Shown here: positions 45,317 through 55,160 of the stretch, piece by piece
Position numbering within the stretch: the first letter of the stretch is position 1
How the letters are laid out: each line of letters opens with the position of its first letter
DNA from: Clostridium peptidivorans
Lineage (GTDB): Bacteria; Bacillota; Clostridia; Clostridiales; Clostridiaceae
DNA length: 64,000 nucleotides
Reading direction: 5' to 3'
Assembly: GCF_900205925.1 (NCBI RefSeq)
Contig: NZ_OAOD01000005.1
Location: forward strand, 1 to 64,000
Program-made: the position numbers and the translations under genes
The notes under the pieces: generated by a model
Seen by the model: only the letters and a program-made list of their open reading frames with translations
Told to the model about the DNA's origin: nothing
Database searches by the model: none

Positions 45317-46411
45317 CTATAGCTGTGGAGCTTTAAAATCCTTAAGCTCTTTTCTTGTACCTGGAACTTTAAACTTTCCTTCTTTTATAGCTTTTTTATA
45401 TTTATTAGCTAATTCTACATATTCCTTAGGAACCTTTTCATTAATTGTAGGAGCTATTCCAACTCTATCTTCTTTTATTCCAAGAACTTTATGCTGTCCT
45501 CCTTGGAATTTTCCATCTTTAAGATCTTTTATAGCATCATAAACTGATTCTCCAACCTTTTTTTCCATTGAAAATGCTATAACATCTTTATAAGCTGGAA
45601 GTGCTGCTGCTTGGTCAGAGTCAACACCTATAGCCCATTTGTTCATTTCCTTAGCAGCTTTGAAAAGTCCAAGACCTGCTCCACCTGCTGCATGGAATAT
45701 TATATCACATCCACTGTTATATAACATTTTAGCTGCTTCCACACCTTTTTGCTGGTCATCAAAAGAATCAACATATTTAGCATTTTTACCTGGAGTTTTA
45801 ACATCTACAGGCATTAAAAGTTTTCCTGCTTCTGGATTAACAGACATAACACCAGCTATAAATCCAGATTCAAATCTATTTATAACTTCTCCTTCTTTTC
45901 CACCTATAAATCCTACTTTATTAGTTTTAGTCATTTTTCCTGCTATTACACCTGCAAGGAAAGAACCTTCTTCTTCTTTAAATGTTATTGATAAAGTATT
46001 TGGGCTATTAACTACAGCGTCAACTACTACAAACTTTTTATCTGTTATTTGCTTTGATACCTCTGACATAGCCTGACTCATCATGTACCCACATCCAACT
46101 GTTAAATCAGCTACTCCAGACATAGTTTTTAAGTTTGGCTGATACGCATCCTGCTGCTTAGATTCTACAGCTGGAACTTGCTCAATACCAAGATCCTTAG
46201 CTGCTTTAGTTATCCCTTCATGGGCAGATTGGTTAAAGGAACCGTCGTTAATACCTCCCTGATCAGTAACTAAACCTACTTTTAATGCAGTTGCTGCCGG
46301 CTTTGTGCCACCTTGGTCTGCTGGTTTCTTTTCCCCACCACCGCAGCCTGCAAGTAATGACATTGTCATTATTGTTGCTGCTAATAATGAAACTATTCTT
46401 TTTTTGTTCAT
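45317..46411 (-). CDS. BMP-family nucleoside-binding lipoprotein
   Basis: A 364-residue lipoprotein with a type II signal peptide (MNKKRIVSLLAATIMTMSLLAGCGGG, lipidated Cys23), then a Gly/Lys-rich linker. The Bmp domain shows VGLVTDQGGINDGSFNQSAHEGI, FKEEEGSFLAGVIAGKMTK, VGFIGGKEGEVINRFESGF, and IIFHAAGGAGLGLFKAAKEM...IGVDSDQ. This family binds purine nucleosides (Med/BmpA/NupN type). It heads the importer operon. No purine riboswitch was found upstream. Confidence 0.94.
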   Translation of the reverse strand: MNKKRIVSLLAATIMTMSLLAGCGGGEKKPADQGGTKPAATALKVGLVTDQGGINDGSFNQSAHEGITKAAKDLGIEQVPAVESKQQDAYQPNLKTMSGVADLTVGCGYMMSQAMSEVSKQITDKKFVVVDAVVNSPNTLSITFKEEEGSFLAGVIAGKMTKTNKVGFIGGKEGEVINRFESGFIAGVMSVNPEAGKLLMPVDVKTPGKNAKYVDSFDDQQKGVEAAKMLYNSGCDIIFHAAGGAGLGLFKAAKEMNKWAIGVDSDQAAALPAYKDVIAFSMEKKVGESVYDAIKDLKDGKFQGGQHKVLGIKEDRVGIAPTINEKVPKEYVELANKYKKAIKEGKFKVPGTRKELKDFKAPQL

Positions 46412-46582
46412 TTGTAATTCCCTCCTATAATAAATATTTAAATAATGTAATCCTTAACATTATTATTCTACAAATAGCCTAATTATCCTTCATTTATCAA
46501 ATATGTGAAAAATAATTTTTATATTTGTATAATTTCAACTTAACCTATTCTACTTTATACTCAATAAATCATTAATTAATTA

Positions 46583-47422
46583 TTAATATTCCTCTATAAA
46601 AAACATCCCACAAGCCCCTCTGCCTGCATGAACACCAACCACACATCCTACTTCACATTCCATAAAATCATTACCGTTTTCACAAAGATACTCCTTAAGT
46701 TGTAACCGCACATCATCATTTTCAACTTGTAGAAGAGACATAGGTTCTCCCTTTTGTACTTCTTTTTCATTCATATAATCTATAATATATCTTGCAGCTT
46801 TTCTACTTCCTCTTACTTTATCTATTACGGCCATTTCTCCATTAACTACTCCAAGTATCGGTCTTATTCCAAGAATATTTCCTATAACTCCCGCAGTCTT
46901 AGAAAGCCTTCCACCTTTAACCAAGTTATCTAAATGTTCAAATGCCAATACAGCTTTAACATGAGGTACTGTATTTTTAATTTCTATTTCTATTTCATTT
47001 ATAGAAAAACCTTTTTCTTTTAATATAGCAGCTTTCACCGCTAGTATTCCAAGTCCCGAGGTTACATTTAATGAATCTATTACTACTATGCTTTCAGTAT
47101 CTAACATATCTCTTGCAATGCATGCAGACTGATAAGTTCCACTCATTTTAGATGATAAATGTATAGAAACTATCTTGTATCCTTCGCTTAAATATTTGTT
47201 ATAATGCTCTAAAAATCGCTGAGGGTTTATTTGAGATGTAGTAGGGAAAGTTTCACACTTATCCATTTTATCTAATAGTTCCCCTAAAAAGATATCTACA
47301 CCATCCTTATAAGTTTCTTGTTCAAGGTTAACTAATAGAGGTATAACTTCTATATCATATTTTTCCACTATAGATTTTGGCAAATCTGCAGTACTATCCG
47401 TCACTATCTTTATTTTTTCCAA
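46583..47422 (-). CDS. DegV-family fatty-acid-binding protein
   Basis: A 279-residue two-domain protein with IVTDSTADLPKS at the N-terminus, FPTTSQINPQ and SIHLSSKMSGTYQSA, VIDSLNVTSGLGIL, and a C-terminal domain with LVKGGRLSKTAGVIGNILGIRPIL. In Firmicutes DegV/FakB proteins present fatty acids to the FakA kinase for phospholipid synthesis. No fakA gene is nearby. It is followed by trmL on the same strand, upstream by 12 bases. Confidence 0.93.
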   Translation of the reverse strand: MEKIKIVTDSTADLPKSIVEKYDIEVIPLLVNLEQETYKDGVDIFLGELLDKMDKCETFPTTSQINPQRFLEHYNKYLSEGYKIVSIHLSSKMSGTYQSACIARDMLDTESIVVIDSLNVTSGLGILAVKAAILKEKGFSINEIEIEIKNTVPHVKAVLAFEHLDNLVKGGRLSKTAGVIGNILGIRPILGVVNGEMAVIDKVRGSRKAARYIIDYMNEKEVQKGEPMSLLQVENDDVRLQLKEYLCENGNDFMECEVGCVVGVHAGRGACGMFFIEEY

Positions 47423-47434
47423 TACTTTGCCCCC

Positions 47435-47902
47435 CTATTTCATCCTTGGAAAATTCATCTGCCTCAATGCCTCATAAGTCATTATAGATACAGTATTGGA
47501 TAAATTTAAAGATCTAGTTGTGCTCTCTATCATAGGTACTCTTATACATGTTTCACTGTTTTCTTTTCTTATATAATCAGGCAGTCCACTAGATTCTCTT
47601 CCAAATACAATAAAATCCCCCTGTTCAAACTTTACATCTGAATAAAATTTGTTTGCATGGGTAGTTGAAAAATAAAACCTGCTATCTTTATACTTTTCTC
47701 TAAGTTCTTCATAGGATTCATAAATAGTTAAGTCTAAGTATTTCCAATAATCTAGCCCTGCTCTTTTTAAATGTTTTTCATCTAAGCTAAAGCCTAAAGG
47801 TTTTATAAGATGAAGCTTAGAATTTGTAAGCACACAAGTTCTAGCTATGTTCCCAGTATTTTGTGGTATTTCTGGCTGAAATAAAACTATATTTAAATTC
47901 AA
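47435..47902 (-). CDS. trmL: tRNA (cytidine/uridine-34-2'-O)-methyltransferase
   Basis: A 155-residue SPOUT methyltransferase: NIVLFQPEIPQNTGNIARTC (motif 1), FIVFGRESSGLP (motif 2) and CIRVPMIESTTRSLNLSNTVSIMTYEALRQ (motif 3, trefoil-knot AdoMet site). It methylates the wobble ribose of tRNA-Leu isoacceptors in known cases; a tRNA-Leu gene lies 1.2 kb away, which is probably coincidence. It is likely cotranscribed with the DegV gene. Confidence 0.94.
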   Translation of the reverse strand: MNLNIVLFQPEIPQNTGNIARTCVLTNSKLHLIKPLGFSLDEKHLKRAGLDYWKYLDLTIYESYEELREKYKDSRFYFSTTHANKFYSDVKFEQGDFIVFGRESSGLPDYIRKENSETCIRVPMIESTTRSLNLSNTVSIMTYEALRQMNFPRMK

Positions 47903-48077
47903 ATTTTTTTCCCCCTTATGTATTTAACTCATCAGTACAAATCCATAATAAATATATTACTCTAATATTACCAATTGTTCAATTACTAGTTTTTTTATTA
48001 AGCAGCATAATCCCATATTCTAACGGACTCTTTTCAAAAATTATTCTCATAGATATAAACATAACGTTGCTACTGAT

Positions 48078-48899
48078 CTACAACACAAATTTTTCTATAG
48101 CTTTTGCTACTCCATCATTTTCATTAGTATCTGTTATATAATCTGCGCTTTCTTTCACAAAATCCTCTGCATTGCCCATTGCAATTCCAAGACCTGCATA
48201 TTTTATCATGGATAAATCATTTTCATTATCTCCCATACATATTATCTCACTTTTATTAATGCCATAATAATTTGCAAGCATCTCTACTGCCTTCCCCTTA
48301 GATACTCCCTTTGACATTATTTCAAAGTTTTTCTTTAAGGAACTTACCACTTCTACGGTTTCTATTTTATTAATTTCTTCCTTTGCTTTCTTAATCTTCT
48401 CTATATCTTTATCTATAACTATGCATTTTAGTATTTCACTTTCATTTTCTTTTAATACCCTTTGCCACTCTTCTACAATATGAATTTTTATTCTTCTATC
48501 CTCTGGTAAAGTTTCATTTAATTTAGAATAAAACAATGAGGAATTAATGATCTTTTCTGTAAAAATAGAATCATAGGTATTAAAATGAGGATATAAATTA
48601 AAGTTCTTAAGTATTTCAACTATTTTTATGGCATTATCATAACCTAAAAGTGATTTATATATAACCTTATCACTGGATTTTTCTCTTATGTAAGCTCCAT
48701 TAGATGCTATAACAGGAGTTTTTACTCCTAAAAGATCTGCAAAGTAATTAGCTGATGTGAATAACCTGCCTGTAGTAACAGCTACATTTACTCCATTCCT
48801 TGAAGCCATTTTAATAGCTTCTAAATTTTTTTCACTTATTTCTCCAGTATTATTTAACAATGTTCCATCCATATCTATACATATTAATTTATATTTCAA
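48078..48899 (-). CDS. Cof-type HAD-superfamily hydrolase
   Basis: A 273-residue phosphatase with the HAD motif I KLICIDMDGTLLN (nucleophile Asp), motif II VTTGR, motif III lysine in KGKAVEML, and motif IV CMGDNENDLSMIKYAGLGIAMGNA. The C2-type cap domain suggests sugar phosphates or flavin-type substrates, as for other Cof/YidA proteins. The start is ambiguous: an in-frame ATG at 48908 abuts AAAGGA directly, while TTG at 48899 has the right spacing and begins MKYKLICIDMDGTL. The rest is unaffected. Confidence 0.92.
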   Translation of the reverse strand: MKYKLICIDMDGTLLNNTGEISEKNLEAIKMASRNGVNVAVTTGRLFTSANYFADLLGVKTPVIASNGAYIREKSSDKVIYKSLLGYDNAIKIVEILKNFNLYPHFNTYDSIFTEKIINSSLFYSKLNETLPEDRRIKIHIVEEWQRVLKENESEILKCIVIDKDIEKIKKAKEEINKIETVEVVSSLKKNFEIMSKGVSKGKAVEMLANYYGINKSEIICMGDNENDLSMIKYAGLGIAMGNAEDFVKESADYITDTNENDGVAKAIEKFVL

Positions 48900-49021
48900 T
48901 ATAAACATTCCTTTCGTTAATTGTTATTTACATACTATTTATTATATAAATAGCAGCTACTTCTGTCCAATTTGCATATCTCTTATATATTCTTCTTTAT
49001 AACTTAGCTTTATATGTAATT

Positions 49022-49060
49022 AAAAAGGAACCTTTGCTTAAGGCAAAAGTTCCCTTTTTA
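49022..49060 (-). terminator. Terminator of tRNA-Leu
   Basis: AAAAAGGGAACTTTTGCC pairs with the later GCAAAGGTTCC, followed on the minus strand by TTTTTAATTAC. Confidence 0.82.
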
Positions 49061-49097
49061 TGCGGAGGCACTCTAACTTTGATAACTCAAGTTTTAC

Positions 49098-49184
49098 TGG
49101 TGCGGATAACAGGACTTGAACCTGCATGAAGTTTCCTTCGCTAGAACCTGAATCTAGTGCGTCTGCCAATTCCGCCACATCCGC
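49098..49184 (-). tRNA. tRNA-Leu (CAG)
   Basis: An 87-base class II tRNA with GCGGATG acceptor, a D arm with GGCAGACGC, anticodon stem-loop CTAGA-TTCAGGT-TCTAG giving anticodon CAG, a long variable arm (GCGAAGGAAACTTCATGC), and a GGTTCAAGTCC T-arm. The CCA end is encoded. It reads CUG codons. Terminator immediately downstream. Confidence 0.97.
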
Positions 49185-49230
49185 ATTACCATAATATTCT
49201 ATATAAATATTATAGCATGTATACTTTAAT

Positions 49231-51444
49231 TTACAATACTACAAAATAAAAGAATATATACTTAATTTTACTTTGCTTATCTCTCAGATATTTTTCTATG
49301 GAATTATAATAGCTTATCTTATCTAATCCTTTTAAATTATTGTATTGTCCATAATATTCTTCATAAACTAAAGAACATAAGTCACTCATTATAAATCTAA
49401 TATAAACATCATCATAGTCCTTCCAAAATTCTAAATCTCCAGTATTACTTGGGATAACTATTCCTTCAGTTTCTAATCTTGCTAATATATATTGATACAA
49501 AGGAATTATACTTTGCGATCTTATAATTTTATTTGTTCTATATTTTTTAATTAATATAAATATACATATAATAAAAAATACTCCTAGTGCAATCCACAAG
49601 ACTTTATTTACGACAAACTCTTTTAAATCTATATTTTTTTCACCTTTTTCTAATTGTTGTTGCGGCCTTTTGTCAACTGTATTAGTATCCTGTAGCTTTT
49701 TCTGTATTTGATTATTTTCTTTTTCTTCAGCTTTTTCCTCATCCGTCCTTAAGATCTCCGGTGCACTTGGCACTGCATCAAATACTCCCCACGTATTATA
49801 TGTAGGGGATACTAGTACCTCCACCCAAGCGTGAGCATTTCTATTTGTAACCACATAAAGTCCATTTTCATTCTTATTATTGGTCATATTAAACCCTTCA
49901 ACATACCTTGCAGGAATACCTGCAATTCTAAGCATTACTACTGAAGCTGTTGCAAAATAAGTGCAATATCCCTTCTTTTCTTCAAATAAAAAGTAATCTA
50001 CAAACTCCTTATTTTGAGGAATGTCTGAAACTTGAAGAGAATACTTATAATTTTTGTTAAGATAATTATATATACTTATGAGACTTTCAGAAGCATTTTT
50101 ATCTTTAGATGTTATTTGTTTTGTTAAATCATATACTCTCTTAGGAATATTTTTAGGCAGCTCTAGATATTTTTTATAATTTTCCATTTCTCCTTCCATG
50201 TAAGACCTTTTGTACTCAAAATCTATAGCATCCATTACTTTAGAATTTTTTGCCCCAGGAGTTATTTTACTGTATTTCTCATTATCATCATAAAATCTTA
50301 TGGTATATGGTGTACTTATCACCTTGGAAGATAGTAAATCTCCTTCTTTATTTATATATAAAGTTTTATTACCAATAGACATTCCCTCTGTATATAAAGT
50401 TGAAAAAATAGTACTGGTATACAAGTTAGTTGGATAAATAGTTAATTCATTTTTCACACTTTCCGTTTTAAGAAAAAAGCTTCTACCGCCTTCGACCTTG
50501 GGAAGTGGATTTACATCTCCCACTTTTTTAAATGTATCAATACTATTTCTCCAGGAAAATCCATCATAAAAATCCTTAGAACTTCCTCTTAAATAATATG
50601 GTCTATTGCTTCTCACCTTAAAAACTTCTCTATCATCTAATGTAATGGGTCCTCCAAGTTTTGATTCTGTGATGGGATAACCTGATGATGATATATTATA
50701 CATATGACTTGTAGCATTTTTATTAGGCAAAAGTCTATTTGCTATATTATCTCTTAATTCTCTATAATGTCCTTTGTAGTTTTTAGGAAAAAAACTTTGC
50801 AAAGATGAAATCATTAGACTTAGAACAAACATATAAAGTGCAGCTTTTAGAATAGGCAACTCTGTTTTTATACTTCTTTGATTTAAAACTCTCTTTTCCT
50901 TTAAAAAATTGTTTATTGAAAGAGTAACTATAGTAAGTACAAGATATAAAAACAAATATCTCTTCACTATAGAGGTATATCCGTAATACCAGAAGAAAGT
51001 AGTAGATGCAAAACTTATAAGTATTATAAAATTGGGAAATATATTTGAAATAAATATAGATATTACTATGAGGACTGGAAGCAAAGTTATAATTAAGATT
51101 TTATATTGAAAAAACTCAGTAGCTTCTCTATTATATATAGCATTATTTAAATACTGCATATAAGAATTGTTTCTTAGCATTAACTTATTTATATATTCCA
51201 TATTGTTATACGTCAAAAAAGCCAGCATACTTATAATAAGTAATATCAGTAAAGCTTTAACATAAAACTTTTTTATTACGAATTTAAAAACATATACTAA
51301 CACTATGACCGTTAAAAATAAAGAGGAAAATAGCACATAAGAAAAGTTACTTATTTTAAAGGTAACCTCCATTACTCTAAATATGAATATTAAGTTCAAA
51401 TAAATTAGTATAATCTTTACTAAAAACTCCCTTATATCTTTCAT
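49231..51444 (-). CDS. Transglutaminase-domain membrane protein (TgpA-like)
   Basis: A 737-residue protein with an N-terminal block of six or seven membrane helices (about residues 1-220, DUF3488-like), an extracellular transglutaminase-like domain and a further helix near residue 625 before a DUF4129-like cytosolic tail. The catalytic triad is visible: Cys in KKGYCTYFATASVVML, His in TNRNAHAWVEV and Asp in WGVFDAVPS. It is the third gene of a MoxR-DUF58-transglutaminase operon, a common arrangement thought to act in cell-surface protein maturation. It overlaps or abuts the DUF58 gene. Confidence 0.93.
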   Translation of the reverse strand: MKDIREFLVKIILIYLNLIFIFRVMEVTFKISNFSYVLFSSLFLTVIVLVYVFKFVIKKFYVKALLILLIISMLAFLTYNNMEYINKLMLRNNSYMQYLNNAIYNREATEFFQYKILIITLLPVLIVISIFISNIFPNFIILISFASTTFFWYYGYTSIVKRYLFLYLVLTIVTLSINNFLKEKRVLNQRSIKTELPILKAALYMFVLSLMISSLQSFFPKNYKGHYRELRDNIANRLLPNKNATSHMYNISSSGYPITESKLGGPITLDDREVFKVRSNRPYYLRGSSKDFYDGFSWRNSIDTFKKVGDVNPLPKVEGGRSFFLKTESVKNELTIYPTNLYTSTIFSTLYTEGMSIGNKTLYINKEGDLLSSKVISTPYTIRFYDDNEKYSKITPGAKNSKVMDAIDFEYKRSYMEGEMENYKKYLELPKNIPKRVYDLTKQITSKDKNASESLISIYNYLNKNYKYSLQVSDIPQNKEFVDYFLFEEKKGYCTYFATASVVMLRIAGIPARYVEGFNMTNNKNENGLYVVTNRNAHAWVEVLVSPTYNTWGVFDAVPSAPEILRTDEEKAEEKENNQIQKKLQDTNTVDKRPQQQLEKGEKNIDLKEFVVNKVLWIALGVFFIICIFILIKKYRTNKIIRSQSIIPLYQYILARLETEGIVIPSNTGDLEFWKDYDDVYIRFIMSDLCSLVYEEYYGQYNNLKGLDKISYYNSIEKYLRDKQSKIKYIFFYFVVL

Positions 51445-51445
51445 A

Positions 51446-52600
51446 CTATTCCTCTTCTTTTATAAGTTCTCTATATGATAAAGCTTTAATATCATTTTCC
51501 TTAAGTTGTTGTAGGAGACTTAAATCTTTAAAGTCTATATTGACATATATAAGTTCTAAATTGTATCCCATTCTTCTTATACTTATTATTGTCCTTACTT
51601 GTTCTTCTGTTAAGACCGCAGTAATTATTACCAAGGTGTCCTTATCTATAAAATTTAAAGAATCATATATAAAAGACTCAAAATTTCCTTCTCCCTTACT
51701 TTTATGTAGAAGGAAATATTCCATAAGCTCGCTGACATCTCCTCTTTTTTCTATATAAAAGCTTCTATTTTCCTCATTTCTTATATAAACCTTTGTTTTC
51801 ATACTCCTATTTTGTAAGTAATTTACAAGTGACATACAAATTTCTACTGCTTTTTCCTCAAGTATGTCTTTCTCTATAATATTTAATTTATTCATGTTTA
51901 ATAAAATGCTGCATCTTTCTCCAGAGGTATAATCAAAGTTTTTTATATATAGTTCTCCATATTTAGCACTTAATTTCCAGTGTATATTTCTCAAACTATC
52001 TCCTACTCTATATTTTCTAATATCTCTTACAGAGGATTCGTCCCCCACATTTTTTCTATTTGAATTTATTATGCTTATTTCATTATATCCATCAAATACT
52101 TTAGGAATGAAAGAGTACACTTTAGGATACACGCTTATACATTTATTACTCTTTAATATGAAATTTGTAGTAAAAATATATAAAAAATCCTTTATAATAA
52201 TTTCTGTAACTCCAAAATTATATATCCCTCTAATATCAAAGCATAACTCTCCCTTTATCCTTCTATTTTTATCTCCCGGAAGAATTAATACATCACTTTT
52301 AAAACTTTTTTCAAAACTAGACAATGCTTTATTAAATATTTCCAAATATGGAACGGGAAGTATACTGTAATTTTTAATTATGATTGTAAATTGGCAGGGT
52401 TCCTTAGTATATAACTTATCTTTATTAAGTTTTATTTCTATTGCAATTTTTCTTCTAATATATATCAAGTAAATAAAAGAAATTACTAATGATAATAGAG
52501 TACTATAAAATAACGAGTATGCAAGGGCACTTCCATCTAAATATGCATAAACTAATGTAACTAAAAGTAGTATTATAAAAAATCCTTTTACCCTTATCAT
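51446..52600 (-). CDS. DUF58 family protein
   Basis: A 384-residue protein with two N-terminal transmembrane helices (3-22 and 29-47) and a DUF58 domain (VRDIRKYRVGDSLRNIHWKLSAKYGELYIKNF), a von Willebrand-A-like fold usually regulated by MoxR ATPases. Its four-base overlap with moxR and one-base gap before the transglutaminase gene show a coupled operon. It probably links the ATPase to the membrane transglutaminase. Confidence 0.92.
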   Translation of the reverse strand: MIRVKGFFIILLLVTLVYAYLDGSALAYSLFYSTLLSLVISFIYLIYIRRKIAIEIKLNKDKLYTKEPCQFTIIIKNYSILPVPYLEIFNKALSSFEKSFKSDVLILPGDKNRRIKGELCFDIRGIYNFGVTEIIIKDFLYIFTTNFILKSNKCISVYPKVYSFIPKVFDGYNEISIINSNRKNVGDESSVRDIRKYRVGDSLRNIHWKLSAKYGELYIKNFDYTSGERCSILLNMNKLNIIEKDILEEKAVEICMSLVNYLQNRSMKTKVYIRNEENRSFYIEKRGDVSELMEYFLLHKSKGEGNFESFIYDSLNFIDKDTLVIITAVLTEEQVRTIISIRRMGYNLELIYVNIDFKDLSLLQQLKENDIKALSYRELIKEEE

Positions 52601-53547
52601 TTTATATCTCTCTTAATTCTAGGTACAGGTATTGTTTTTATAATATCTTTTACAACTTGTTCTTGAGTATAATTATTAGCTCTTCCAAAGGGTGAAAGTA
52701 TGACTCTATGTGCATATACTTCTACTATATTTTCCTTCACATCTTCAGGAATTACATAAGTTCTACCATTTATAAGAGCTGAAGCTTGTGCTATTTTAAG
52801 TAAGGCTAAGGAAGCTCTAGGACTTACTCCTAATGATAAATATTTATTATTTCTTGTAGCCTCTGAAATATTAACTATATAAGTATTTATATCATCTGAT
52901 ACATATATTTCTTTGCATATTTTTTGCAGTTCTAATAGTTCTTCTCTACTTCCAATTACATTTATTTTCTCAATAGGATTTTCATTTCTATAAATTTTAA
53001 GCATTTTTTCTTCATAACTTTTTTCTGGATATCCTATGTGAACCTTTATCATAAATCGATCTAATTGTGCTTCAGGCATTATAAAGGTTCCCTCATATTC
53101 TATAGGATTTTGAGTCGCAAGTACTATAAATGGCTCTGAAAGCTTATAAGTTTCCCTTCCCTCAGAAACTTGCTTTTCCTCCATTACCTCTAAAAGAGCT
53201 GACTGGGTTTTCGGTGAAGTTCTATTTATCTCATCTGCCAGTAGTATATTTGAGAATATAGGTCCTTCTATAAACTCAAATTCCTGAACCTTTTGATTAT
53301 ATATAGAAATTCCTAAGATATCTGACGGCAATAAATCTGGTGTAAATTGAATACGACTATAGTTTAAATTAAAGGACTTTGCTAAGGCCTTTACTAGTGT
53401 GGTTTTCCCTACTCCTGGGACATCTTCTATAAGTATATGTCCTCCTGCAATTATCCCTTTTAATATGTTAAAAATCTCATATTCTTTTCCTATTATCACA
53501 TTGTTAATATTATAAACTATATTCTTTATAAACTTTTCACTTTCCAT
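52597..53547 (-). CDS. MoxR-family AAA+ ATPase
   Basis: A 316-residue AAA+ ATPase with Walker A EDVPGVGKTTLVKAL, Walker B ILLADEINRTSPKTQSALLEVMEEKQV, sensor 1 VLATQNPIEYEGTF, arginine finger in PEAQLDRFMIKVHIGYP and sensor 2 SLGVSPRASLAL. MoxR proteins act as chaperones with von Willebrand-A-type partners, here DUF58. It is the first gene of the operon. Confidence 0.95.
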   Translation of the reverse strand: MESEKFIKNIVYNINNVIIGKEYEIFNILKGIIAGGHILIEDVPGVGKTTLVKALAKSFNLNYSRIQFTPDLLPSDILGISIYNQKVQEFEFIEGPIFSNILLADEINRTSPKTQSALLEVMEEKQVSEGRETYKLSEPFIVLATQNPIEYEGTFIMPEAQLDRFMIKVHIGYPEKSYEEKMLKIYRNENPIEKINVIGSREELLELQKICKEIYVSDDINTYIVNISEATRNNKYLSLGVSPRASLALLKIAQASALINGRTYVIPEDVKENIVEVYAHRVILSPFGRANNYTQEQVVKDIIKTIPVPRIKRDIK

Positions 53548-53589
53548 ATTTTACCCTCCACTTATTTATAATTATATCCAATTATAGAT

Positions 53590-53632
53590 CAAAAAAAAAC
53601 ATACACTAAATTAATTTTTAATGTATGTTTTT
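53590..53632 (-). terminator. Terminator of the VanW gene
   Basis: AAAACATACATTAAA / TTTAGTGTATGTTTT, followed on the minus strand by a nine-base T-run. Confidence 0.88.
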
Positions 53633-53636
53633 ATAT

Positions 53637-55019
53637 TTAACTTTTCTTAGTACCTACTTTTATTAATCCATTTACAGGGCGATAAAAATCATTTGATATA
53701 AGTTCTTTATCTATAAGTTTTCCATTCTCATAATTATTTTTATAAACTCTTACTTTATATCCCGTGTAAGCCTTTTGTACTATCTGCTGCTGACCTTCAG
53801 GCAATGAAGCATCCTGTACTGTTTGAGTAGTTGCCGGAATTGTTTCATATGTTTCTGAAGTTATGTCATAGCTTTTGGATGCTAATTGACTACTTGAATA
53901 TACATTAAATGCCACATTCCCTCCTGCAGTATAGGCCTCAATATATATAGGATAATTTAATGTATTTTTAAACTTATAATCAATAGTTCCCCAATCTACA
54001 GTAGCATCTGCTCCTAATGGCACATAACTAGATGGTAAAGTATGATGAGCTCTTTCGGTAGGTTTTAAATTGGCTCTAAGTATAGCATTATATAAAGTAG
54101 ATGATACCTGACATATTCCTCCACCTAGTCCCGATTCAACTTTATTTCCAACTATAACAGGAGCTGCTTGATATCCTCTTGCCGCAGTTCTTTCTCCTAC
54201 TGCTCCATTAAAACTAAATGTATCTCCTGGCATTAGCACAGTCCCATTTATACTTTGAACTGCCTTTTGAATATTATTAGCTCTTTGTGGAGATGAAATA
54301 GCTCCATAACTAGTTGAAAAAGAAGAAATTCTTGTGTTTACTACTCTAAGCTTATCAGAAGTTACCGTTGATTTTGTTTCTTCTATAGGTGCTTCTACTT
54401 CTATATTTACTCCTATTTCTCCATTAATTTTAGATAAAACATCCTTTTGTAACTTATCCGTTGCAAGTTTTCTTCCTGATTGCTGCTCTGAAATATTAAA
54501 TGCTCCTCCTACTTTATTAAGCTTTGCATTTATAGGTTCCTTATTTACTTCCTTTTCTACATTTGAAATAAAGCTTTTAACTTTGTTATCATTATAGGAA
54601 AAATCTAAATTAATATTTTTTTGCACAGGATTTTTTATAAGCTTATATCTTGAAATAAGATTTAAGTTTTTCCCGTAATTTAAAGCTTCATTAGTTGCTT
54701 TATCTAAATCAAATTTAGCATTCATTTCAGCAAATTTAATGGTGTGTTTTTTTCCCGGAGTATTTATAGAAAGTTGCTTAGTAACTATTTTATCTAAATA
54801 CTCGCTTTTAAGTATCTTCTTGGCTTCTTCTGGTGTCTTTTTAGATAAGTCTACCTTGTCCACAACTACTCCTGGATATATTAATCCCTCATAGGTTTTA
54901 ACTGTGTTATACATGTAACTTACCCCTGCTGATACTATACCTGCAACTGTTATAACCGAGAATAATAGTATTAATATTAGTGCTTTTTTCTTTTTTCTTT
55001 TCTTCTTCCTTTTTTCCAC
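53637..55019 (-). CDS. VanW-family membrane-anchored protein
   Basis: A 460-residue protein with a very basic N-terminus (EKRKKKRKKKKA), one transmembrane helix (15-36), a peptidoglycan-binding-4-like domain (PGVVVDKVDLSKKTPEEAKKIL...), and a VanW domain containing FSTSYGAISSPQRANNIQKAVQSINGTVLMPGDTFSFNGAVGERTAARGYQAAPVIVG and GLGGGICQVSSTLYNAILRANL. The C-terminal part ends in a G5-like region (YKVRVYKNNYENGKLIDKELIS). The start is GTG at 55019, as the first GTG lies in the AGAGGTG site. Role in the cell wall is likely; glycopeptide resistance is not implied. Confidence 0.93.
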   Translation of the reverse strand: MEKRKKKRKKKKALILILLFSVITVAGIVSAGVSYMYNTVKTYEGLIYPGVVVDKVDLSKKTPEEAKKILKSEYLDKIVTKQLSINTPGKKHTIKFAEMNAKFDLDKATNEALNYGKNLNLISRYKLIKNPVQKNINLDFSYNDNKVKSFISNVEKEVNKEPINAKLNKVGGAFNISEQQSGRKLATDKLQKDVLSKINGEIGVNIEVEAPIEETKSTVTSDKLRVVNTRISSFSTSYGAISSPQRANNIQKAVQSINGTVLMPGDTFSFNGAVGERTAARGYQAAPVIVGNKVESGLGGGICQVSSTLYNAILRANLKPTERAHHTLPSSYVPLGADATVDWGTIDYKFKNTLNYPIYIEAYTAGGNVAFNVYSSSQLASKSYDITSETYETIPATTQTVQDASLPEGQQQIVQKAYTGYKVRVYKNNYENGKLIDKELISNDFYRPVNGLIKVGTKKS

Positions 55020-55117
55020 ATGTATCACCTCTAACTTCCTAGTATATTATACTAATAAAAATGTGCTTGTACAACAATCCTACGCATCCCAAACACTAAA
55101 AGTTTTTACCAAAAATC

Positions 55118-55148
55118 AAAAAGAATCTCATCTAAGTGAAATTCTCTT
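55118..55148 (-). terminator. Terminator of the phospholipase-like gene
   Basis: AAGAGAATTTCA / TGAGATTCTTT around CTTAGA, followed on the minus strand by TTTTTGATTTTT. Confidence 0.7.
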
Positions 55149-55160
55149 AATAATTTAAAA

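Noticed and set aside
46412-46582. Possible purine riboswitch before the nucleoside importer
   Set aside because: The conserved purine-aptamer core is absent; only a short AATAATGT hairpin is seen.
53637-55019. VanW protein as a glycopeptide-resistance gene
   Set aside because: There is no vanHAX-type cluster; VanW-domain proteins are common in clostridia without resistance.
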